From: a virus
DNA length: 61,432 bases
IMG/VR virus record: IMGVR_UViG_3300045243_000055
Span: 1-61,432 of that record
Strand: one strand, 5' to 3'
Shown: positions 55,373 to 61,432 of the stretch, one piece after another
Layout: each line of letters begins with the position of its first letter
Numbering within the stretch: the first letter of the stretch is position 1
Translations under genes and position numbers: made by a program
Notes under the pieces: model-generated
Seen by the model: only the letters and a program-made list of their open reading frames with translations
Told to the model about the DNA's origin: nothing
Database searches by the model: none

Positions 55373-56637
55373 GCGACGTCCTCGGCTCGGTCACGTCGTT
55401 CCTCGGCTGGGGTCAGGCTGCGGACCCGCAGGACGAGGTCTCGATCGAGATCGGCTCTGACAAGCTGGTCGGCTGGGAAGGCGTCAGCATCACGCGCAGC
55501 GCGGAGTCGTTCCCCAACGCTTTCGTGCTCGCCGCCGCCGAAGCCTATCCCAACGACCCCAAGCGGATGATCGCTGATCCCGGCAAGGCGGGCGTGGTGA
55601 AGGTCAAGATCGGCGCCGATCTGGTCGTCACAGGATACGTCGATCGCTACGACATCCGCACGGCGGTGACCTCGCATGAGGTCGCCATCTCCGGGCGAGG
55701 GTTGTGCTGCGATCTGGTGGATTGCTCCGCCGATCTGCTCGGCATGGGGCTCGTCGGTGCGTTCATCAGCGCCACCGACATGCTTGATCTGGCGACCAAA
55801 CTGCTCACCCCGTTCAAGCTCAAGGTGCGGCTGGTCGGTGACGACAAGGGCCGCTCGATCCCGGGCTTTCAGGTGGCGCTCGGCGAGACCTCCTACGAAA
55901 TTCTTGAGCGTGTCGCCCGTTACTCTGGCTTCCTGCTCTACGAGGATGCCGAGGGCGTGCTGGTGATCGATCGCGTCGGCACCAAGGAAATGGGCAGCGG
56001 GTTCACGGAACCGGGCAACATCGAGGCCGCCGCTTCGTCGCTCTCCATCGACCAGAGGTTTTCCGAATACACCGTGGTGTGGAACACCGTCGCGCAGTAC
56101 TCCGACATCAACCCGATCGGCAACCAGCGCACGCCGCCGATCAAGGACGAGACGATGCCGCGCAAGCGTCCGCGCATCATTGTGTCGGAGCAGGTGACGC
56201 CGGACTTCGACTTCGCCAAGGAACGGGCGAACTGGGAGATGGCGCGCCGCATCGGCCGCAGTCAGGCCATGCAGATCACCTGCGATAGCTGGCGCGACAC
56301 CAAAGGCGAGCTATGGCAGCCGAACCGGCTGGCGACCATCAGGGCCCCCGCGCACAAGCTGGGCGAGGTCAAGTGGATCATCGGCAGCGTCACCTACCGC
56401 AAGGACCATTCCGGCACCCATGCTGATCTGCTGCTGATGCCGCCCGATGCGTTCAAGCCTGAGCCGTCGCCGCTGCAACTGTGGGATCGCCAGATCATGG
56501 AGGGCGTGCAGCAGTCGCAGGCGCCGAAGCCGCCGAGCCCGCAGGATCCGCCGGCCGCCAATGCCGAGACGATGGGTGCGCCAGAGAGCAACTTTAAACC
56601 GTCTGAGCCGCCCGAGCCCCCTGGCACGGTGTCCTGA
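55369..56637 (+). CDS. Baseplate hub protein (Mu gp44/gpP-like)
   Basis: 422 aa, ATGA overlap upstream. EVSIEIGSDKLVGWEGVSIT, RMIADPGKAGVVKVKIGADL, VVTGYVDRYDIRTAVTSHEV match the hub family related to gpD/gp27. The C-terminus is Pro-rich. It forms the central hub above the spike. Confidence 0.87.
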   Translation: MSDVLGSVTSFLGWGQAADPQDEVSIEIGSDKLVGWEGVSITRSAESFPNAFVLAAAEAYPNDPKRMIADPGKAGVVKVKIGADLVVTGYVDRYDIRTAVTSHEVAISGRGLCCDLVDCSADLLGMGLVGAFISATDMLDLATKLLTPFKLKVRLVGDDKGRSIPGFQVALGETSYEILERVARYSGFLLYEDAEGVLVIDRVGTKEMGSGFTEPGNIEAAASSLSIDQRFSEYTVVWNTVAQYSDINPIGNQRTPPIKDETMPRKRPRIIVSEQVTPDFDFAKERANWEMARRIGRSQAMQITCDSWRDTKGELWQPNRLATIRAPAHKLGEVKWIIGSVTYRKDHSGTHADLLLMPPDAFKPEPSPLQLWDRQIMEGVQQSQAPKPPSPQDPPAANAETMGAPESNFKPSEPPEPPGTVS

Positions 56638-57173
56638 TGTCCGGGTCGCTCGAGGCCCGTGTGGCGGCTCTGGAACGCCATATAGACCGGCTTGAGCGGC
56701 GGATGCGTTTGAGCGCCGGGGTCAGCTTCGCGCGCACCACCCTGCCGCCGAAAGACACCGGGGCAATCCAGACGGTGCAGAGCCAGCTTGATCCGCTGTC
56801 CGTCCGCAATGACCTGCCGGTGCTGTTCCACTACGGCTTCAGTTCGGCGATGCCGGTCGGCGGCGACAAGCTGGTGGTGCACGGCTACGGTGAGCGGTCC
56901 TCTGCCATCGCGGTCGCGACCGGCCATCAGCAGTACCGCTTCAAGAGCCTGAACACCGGCGAGGTCGTGCTGCACGATATGTGGGGCAACTCGATCCGGC
57001 TGACGCAGCACGAGATCGTTGTCACCGGCACGCTGCACGTGATCGGCGACATCAAGGCGACCGGCGGCGTGATAGCCGGGCTCTCGACCGGGGATCAGGT
57101 CACCCTCCAACAGCACCGTCACGGCCTGGGCACCGCTGTCGCCGGCACGTCGGTGCCGTCACCGGGGACCTGA
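56637..57173 (+). CDS. Baseplate spike protein (Mu gp45-like)
   Basis: 178 aa. A predicted coiled coil (LEARVAALERHIDRLERRMR), an OB-like domain, then a beta-helical tail (GEVVLHDMWGNSIRLTQHEI, VTGTLHVIGDIKATGGVIAG) and QQHRHGLG near the end; the HxH there resembles the iron-binding tip of membrane-piercing spikes. Confidence 0.85.
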   Translation: MSGSLEARVAALERHIDRLERRMRLSAGVSFARTTLPPKDTGAIQTVQSQLDPLSVRNDLPVLFHYGFSSAMPVGGDKLVVHGYGERSSAIAVATGHQQYRFKSLNTGEVVLHDMWGNSIRLTQHEIVVTGTLHVIGDIKATGGVIAGLSTGDQVTLQQHRHGLGTAVAGTSVPSPGT

Positions 57174-57174
57174 C

Positions 57175-57618
57175 ATGGACATTTCGCTTCTGTGGGACGC
57201 GCCGAACGCGCGCGGCGACTTCGCGATGTCCGGCGCCGGGCTGGCGATCGGCAACGACCTCGAGAGCGCCATCCTCATCAGCCTGTTCACCGATCAGGTT
57301 TCGGACCCTGCTGACATCCTGCCGCCGGACGAGCAGCGCGATCCTCGCGGCTGGTGGGCCGACACCTACGAGCAGGACCAGATCGGCAGTCGGCTCTGGC
57401 AGGCGTTCTGGCGGGTGCGCAATCAGGACACGCTGAACTGGGCGCGCGACACCACGACGCGGGCGCTGCAATGGCTGATCGACGACGGCGTGGCGAGCGC
57501 GGTCGATGTCGTGCCGACGTTCTACGGCAGCGGCGGGCTGGCCCTGCACATCGCCGTCACCCGGCCGGCTGGGGTGTCCGTCTACCAATTTGCCTGGGAC
57601 CAACTGAGCGGCCCCTGA
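57175..57618 (+). CDS. Baseplate wedge protein (Mu gp46-like)
   Basis: 147 aa. LAIGNDLESAILISLFTDQV, RGWWADTYEQDQIGSRLWQA, NWARDTTTRALQWLIDDGVA match the gp46/gpW family of wedge proteins. Confidence 0.87.
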   Translation: MDISLLWDAPNARGDFAMSGAGLAIGNDLESAILISLFTDQVSDPADILPPDEQRDPRGWWADTYEQDQIGSRLWQAFWRVRNQDTLNWARDTTTRALQWLIDDGVASAVDVVPTFYGSGGLALHIAVTRPAGVSVYQFAWDQLSGP

Positions 57619-57637
57619 TCCACACGGAGGCTGCCCG

Positions 57638-58786
57638 GTGCCCTTCACGCGGCCAACACTCACCACGCTGCGCACGCAGGCGATGCAGGACATCACGGCG
57701 TCGGACCTGCCCGGCGCCGATGGTCTGCTGCGCCGCTCCGCGCTGCGCGTGCTGGCCTGGGTGCAAGCGGGCCTCGCACACCTGCACTACGGCTTCCTCG
57801 ACTGGATTTCGCGGATGGCGGTCCCCTTCACCGCCGAGGCAGAATTCCTCGAAGCCTGGGCGGCGCTGAAGGGCGTCACCCGCAAGGCGCCGACCAAGAC
57901 CACCGGCACCGCGACCTTCGCCGGCACCAACGGGGTGGTGATCCCTGCCGCGACGGCGGTGAACCGCAGCGACAACGCGGGCTTCGTCACCGGCCCCGCC
58001 GTGACCATCGCCAGCGGCAGCGCGGTGGTGAGCATGACGGCAGCCGTAGCAGGCAGCACCGGCAACTTCGATGCCGGGACCGTGTTCACACTGGCCGTCG
58101 CCATCGCCGGGGTCTCACCAGTCTCCACATCGTCCGCCCAGGTCACCGCCGGCACCGACCTCGAAACCGACGACAGCCTGCGCACGCGGATGCTGCAGGT
58201 CTACGCGGCGCCTCCGCAGGGCGGCGACCGGATGGACTACATCGAATGGGCGCTCTCCGTGCCGGCCGTCACCCGCGCCTGGATCGCCCCGATGCTGATG
58301 GGGCCTGGCTCGGTGTCGGTCTACGTGATGATGGACGTTGCCAACGCCTCCCATCAGGGGTTCCCACAAGGGACCAATGGCGTGTCGACCGGCGACCCGC
58401 GCGCGGCCCCGGCGACCGGCGATCAGCTAACCGTCGCCAACGCCATCCTGCCGGTGCAGCCGGTCACCGCGCTGGTCTACGCCAACGCCCCGATCGCCTA
58501 CCCGGTGAACGTCACCGTCGCCGATCTTGGCGCCAACAACACCGCTGCCATGCAGGCGTCGATCACCGCTGCCCTGGTGGATATGTTCCTGCGGCTCGGT
58601 CAGGTCGGCGGCACCGTCGATCCGACGCTCGGCACGCACTGGCCGCCGCTTGAGCCGTCCGACTTCTACACCGCACTCGCCGCGATCCCTGGCCTCGCCG
58701 ACTTCGACATCAACGCGCCGGTCGATGCCGTCACATCGCCGCCCGGCAACCTGCCGGTGCTCGGCACCGTGACGTTCGTCACCTGA
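57638..58786 (+). CDS. Baseplate J-like protein (Mu gp47)
   Basis: 382 aa from a GTG. TLTTLRTQAMQDITASDLPG, EAWAALKGVTRKAPTKTTGT, VTAGTDLETDDSLRTRMLQV, GGDRMDYIEWALSVPAVTRA are the baseplate J signature. Forms the wedge that links hub and fibres. Confidence 0.9.
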   Translation: MPFTRPTLTTLRTQAMQDITASDLPGADGLLRRSALRVLAWVQAGLAHLHYGFLDWISRMAVPFTAEAEFLEAWAALKGVTRKAPTKTTGTATFAGTNGVVIPAATAVNRSDNAGFVTGPAVTIASGSAVVSMTAAVAGSTGNFDAGTVFTLAVAIAGVSPVSTSSAQVTAGTDLETDDSLRTRMLQVYAAPPQGGDRMDYIEWALSVPAVTRAWIAPMLMGPGSVSVYVMMDVANASHQGFPQGTNGVSTGDPRAAPATGDQLTVANAILPVQPVTALVYANAPIAYPVNVTVADLGANNTAAMQASITAALVDMFLRLGQVGGTVDPTLGTHWPPLEPSDFYTALAAIPGLADFDINAPVDAVTSPPGNLPVLGTVTFVT

Positions 58787-59379
58787 TGCCCGCGCCGCAT
58801 TACTCGGATCACGACTACCACGCAGCGTTGGCGGCGCTCGCGCCGCGAGGTCGCGCATGGCCGCGCGAGCCCGACAGCGTGTTCTCGAAGACGCTGCGCG
58901 CGCTGGCGCCGACCTACACGCGCAGCGGCGGGCGCGCCGGCACGCTGCTGGTGGACGCCTTCCCGGTCGCGCCGGTCGAATTGCTGCCGGAGTGGGAAGC
59001 CACACTCGGGTTGCCAGATCCGTGCACCGGCCCGCTGCCGACCATCCAGCAGCGGCAGGAACAGGTCGCCGCGCGCTTCGCTGCCGGCGGCGGTCAGTCG
59101 ATCGCCTTCTACGTCAAGTACGCTGCCTCGCTCGGCTACCCGATAACGATTACGCAGTTCACGCCTTCGTATTTCGGCACGGGGTTCGGTCAGACATTTC
59201 ATGGCGAGGAATGGTCGCACACGTGGCAGGTGAATGCGCCGACCTTCTCACTGCAACGGTTCGAGTTCGGCCGCAACGCGCTCGGTGAGCCGTTCCAGTA
59301 CTGGGCCAACACCGTCCTGCAATGCGAACTGCAACGCCTCGCCCCGGCGCACACCTTCCTGATCTTCTCCTACTCCTGA
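58786..59379 (+). CDS. Baseplate protein gp48-like (DUF2313)
   Basis: 197 aa. HDYHAALAALAPRGRAWPRE, LVDAFPVAPVELLPEWEATL, GLPDPCTGPLPTIQQRQEQV match the YmfQ/DUF2313 family, the last Mu-type baseplate gene before fibres. Confidence 0.88.
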   Translation: MPAPHYSDHDYHAALAALAPRGRAWPREPDSVFSKTLRALAPTYTRSGGRAGTLLVDAFPVAPVELLPEWEATLGLPDPCTGPLPTIQQRQEQVAARFAAGGGQSIAFYVKYAASLGYPITITQFTPSYFGTGFGQTFHGEEWSHTWQVNAPTFSLQRFEFGRNALGEPFQYWANTVLQCELQRLAPAHTFLIFSYS

Positions 59380-59389
59380 GAGGGGCGCC

Positions 59390-60439
59390 ATGAACCGACT
59401 CCGCGCTGCGAATACCGTCCCGTTTGCCAATCGCGACATCGCGCCGGTCAGCGGCACGCCGCAATACGCCACCAATGGCATTCCCGGGAGTGTCGCGCCC
59501 ACCATCTGGCCGGCCTACGCCTACAACCAAATTCAGGACGAGCTTATGGCGGTGATCACCGCCTCCGGCCTGACGCCCGACGACACCGACTGGGGTCAGC
59601 TTCTCAAGGCGCTCAACCGGCTGTTCGTCCCGCGCATTCAGGTCACGGCCGACATGATCATCTACGTGTCGCCGACCGGCAATGATGCCAACAACGGACA
59701 GACGGCCGGCACCGCGTTCCTGACGATCCAGGCGGCGATCAATTCGGTTTACTCGCAGTACGACTGGCGCGGCCACAACTGCACCATCCAGCTTGCTGAC
59801 GGCACCTACAACTTCAACGTGACCGGTCAGTTTCTCGCGTATTTTGGCGGTATGCCGTTCGGGATGCCGGCCTTCGCTCTGACCCTGCAAGGCAATCCGA
59901 CAAATCCGCAGAACGTCGTGCTCAACTCCACCAACGCCAATGGCATCCAGGTGGATAGAGCGTTTATGTATCTGAACGGCATGACCATCCGCGCGACTGG
60001 CACCGTGTGGACGATCACCCAAATCATCGGCCTTGGTCTCAATGCGGTCCGAAACGGCTGGGCGTACTGCTCCAACATGAGGTTCGACCAGACCGGCGGC
60101 ATGTTCGCGGTGCGAGCCGACTGGAACGGGGTCGCCATCCTGACCGGCACCAACAACGCAATTACCGGCTCGGGCCAGTGGGGTGTCGCCGCAGCGTTAT
60201 TCGGCACGATCTACATCACCGGAGCAACCATCACTGTCACCGGCTGGACGGCGGTCAACACGCTGTGGTGGGCGGATCAGGGGCGCATCGAAGCGTCGGT
60301 CGTCACGTTTGTCGGCACCGCTACCGGCACACGATACGGCGCGGTTGACAACGGCGTCATCCAAACCGGCGGCGGCGGTCCCAACTATTTCCCCGGCTCC
60401 GTCGCGGGGGCTGTCAATACGGGCGGCCAGTACGCCTAA
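59390..60439 (+). CDS. Tail fibre with beta-helix domain
   Basis: 349 aa. The baseplate anchor (RAANTVPFANRDIAPVSGTP, AYNQIQDELMAVITASGLTP) is followed by a right-handed beta-helix start (IYVSPTGNDANNGQTAGTAF, TIQAAINSVYSQYDWRGHNC). It ends PNYFPGSVAGAVNTGGQYA, a common fibre C-terminus. Likely the first receptor-binding fibre. Confidence 0.8.
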   Translation: MNRLRAANTVPFANRDIAPVSGTPQYATNGIPGSVAPTIWPAYAYNQIQDELMAVITASGLTPDDTDWGQLLKALNRLFVPRIQVTADMIIYVSPTGNDANNGQTAGTAFLTIQAAINSVYSQYDWRGHNCTIQLADGTYNFNVTGQFLAYFGGMPFGMPAFALTLQGNPTNPQNVVLNSTNANGIQVDRAFMYLNGMTIRATGTVWTITQIIGLGLNAVRNGWAYCSNMRFDQTGGMFAVRADWNGVAILTGTNNAITGSGQWGVAAALFGTIYITGATITVTGWTAVNTLWWADQGRIEASVVTFVGTATGTRYGAVDNGVIQTGGGGPNYFPGSVAGAVNTGGQYA

Positions 60440-60451
60440 AGGGAGGCCGTC

Positions 60452-60718
60452 ATGCTGCTGTTCAATGCGATCGACTGGTACTGGATCGTCGGCGGTAGCG
60501 GACCGCATCTGGACGCCAACGGCGACTTCACCGGCGACGAGACACGGCGCTTTGCGTCCGGTCGGAACCAGTACGTGCCCGCCGAGGACACCACCTACGT
60601 CGCATGGCGCGACGCGGCGGTCGCGATGATCGGCCACGACCCGACCACGCGCATCGACACCGAGGCAAACCTGACGCTGGTGCTTGAGCCCTACGGCATC
60701 ACGCCGAACTTCTCCTGA
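60452..60718 (+). CDS. Small tail fibre-associated protein
   Basis: 88 aa. WYWIVGGSGPHLDANGDFTG and TTYVAWRDAAVAMIGHDPTT, then TLVLEPYGITPNF. Short proteins of this pattern (YWIVGG, Y..W...G, L..YG) follow fibre genes in many Mu- and HK97-type phages and may cap or help assemble them. Confidence 0.75.
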   Translation: MLLFNAIDWYWIVGGSGPHLDANGDFTGDETRRFASGRNQYVPAEDTTYVAWRDAAVAMIGHDPTTRIDTEANLTLVLEPYGITPNFS

Positions 60719-60730
60719 GAGGATCACCGC

Positions 60731-61348
60731 ATGACCGGCTACACTGACGCAGCCGCGCAGGCGCAGCTTGACGCGCTGATCGTTGCTTACCCGTACGTCG
60801 CGCTGTTCAGTGCCATCGGCACCGACGCCGGCAGCGGCTTCACCGAGGCCGCGTTCGGCGCCTACGCGCGGGTGAACTCTACCGGGCTGTGGTCGCCGGC
60901 GTCCGGCTCGGCGCCGTCCAGCAAGACCAACAGTGGCACCGTCGCGTTTCCGACCAGCACATCGACGGGGCTGGATCTGATCGGCTTCGGCCTCTACTCG
61001 GCGGCGACCGCCGGCACGCTGGGGTTCTGGGACTACCTCGGAAACTTCCCGTGGCGGCCTGCGACATTCACCCTCGCCTCGCCGTCGATCGTCACGCTGC
61101 CCGGCCACGCCTTCGCCAATGCCGACAAGGTGGTCGCCTCCCCGGAGGGCGGCAGCGAAGGCACCATCGCGCCGGGCTGGACGGCCGGGCTGCTGACCGT
61201 CGCGAGCGTCACGACGGACAGCTTCAATGTCGGCGTGAATGCCGCGAACACCGGCGGTCTGATGATCCGCAAGGTGCTGCCGCAGTCGGTGGTCGCGAAC
61301 ATGACCATCCAGTTCCTCGCTGGTCAGTTGGTCGTCACCCTCGCCTGA
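60731..61348 (+). CDS. Tail protein (receptor-binding region)
   Basis: 205 aa, ribosome site GAGAGGATC. YVALFSAIGTDAGSGFTEAA, FGAYARVNSTGLWSPASG and LDLIGFGLYSAATAGTLGFW match a family of small tail sandwich proteins. The second half (LPGHAFANADKVVASPEGGS) is another beta domain. Its last 18 codons, including the stop, are duplicated at 1-54 because of the circular overlap. Confidence 0.75.
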   Translation: MTGYTDAAAQAQLDALIVAYPYVALFSAIGTDAGSGFTEAAFGAYARVNSTGLWSPASGSAPSSKTNSGTVAFPTSTSTGLDLIGFGLYSAATAGTLGFWDYLGNFPWRPATFTLASPSIVTLPGHAFANADKVVASPEGGSEGTIAPGWTAGLLTVASVTTDSFNVGVNAANTGGLMIRKVLPQSVVANMTIQFLAGQLVVTLA

Positions 61349-61432
61349 TCGTCGATGGCGTTCCCGGCTGGCATCACGCTCGATCTGGATTTCACGGCCG
61401 GGCTGCCGGCGGGCAATACAGTCACGCTCGAC
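61295..61432. repeat. Terminal direct repeat, right copy
   Basis: The right end copies bases 1-138 with one difference (G at 61421 against T at 127). See the left copy. Confidence 0.95.
61355..61432 (+). CDS. 5' end of the 1070-aa adhesin gene (redundant copy)
   Basis: The first 26 codons of the gene at 61-3273, cut by the window end. Codon 23 reads Val instead of Phe. Confidence 0.9.
   Translation, partial: MAFPAGITLDLDFTAGLPAGNTVTLD

Noticed and set aside
1-61432. tRNA genes
   Set aside because: No cloverleaf or GTTCRANNC-type T-arm with matching acceptor stem was noticed on either strand. A tRNA search program would be needed to exclude them.

Overview
The window is one essentially complete, circular, GC-rich bacteriophage genome. 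Bases 1-138 are repeated at 61295-61432 with a single mismatch, so the unit length is about 61,294 bp and the linear ends are an assembly cut inside the tail-fibre genes. The phage combines an HK97-type head (HNH, TerS, TerL, portal, S78 protease, HK97 capsid) with a contractile Mu-type tail (DUF2635, sheath, tube, chaperone, tape measure, gp43-gp48-like baseplate). A GcrA-family protein, GANTC-bearing palindromes and many small proteins of alphaproteobacterial-phage type point to an alphaproteobacterial host.

Layout. The late operon runs rightward from a likely promoter at about 37.66 kb, through head (37.7-48.3 kb) and tail (48.3-61.3 kb) genes. It continues across the circular junction through large adhesin and glycan-active genes (0-13.9 kb) and ends at a strong terminator at 14.01 kb. 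From 30.94 kb a leftward early operon runs down to about 14 kb: RecE-like nuclease, Sak4/AAA-type ATPase, GcrA-like regulator, two conserved phage proteins separated by CGCNN pentamer arrays, and then about 35 tiny genes, many of them zinc ribbons or membrane peptides. Many of these are joined by a repeated stop/RBS/start junction sequence.

Between 30.96 and 32.37 kb is a lambda-like switch. A leftward tandem-HTH repressor gene lies between two divergent promoters carrying four 17-bp GTGAA-N7-TTCAC operators, and a Cro-like gene starts the rightward arm. Rightward early genes follow (Rmf-like protein, VRR-NUC nuclease, Dam-type methyltransferase, DUF1376 and associated small proteins), interrupted by a leftward pair (GcrA-like HTH, ParB-like). 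No integrase, ParA, DNA polymerase or primase was recognised, so the immunity region suggests temperance without a visible chromosomal integration module.

The most unusual parts are the junction-repeat gene array (18-26 kb), the three CGCNN pentanucleotide arrays (26-27.6 kb), the coupling of GcrA-like proteins with paired GANTC palindromes, a homing endonuclease beside an AT-rich sheath 3' end, and a consecutive set of surface-polysaccharide-directed proteins (signal-peptide-bearing beta-helix, SGNH-like esterase, toroid-like protein, clan GH-A-like hydrolase).
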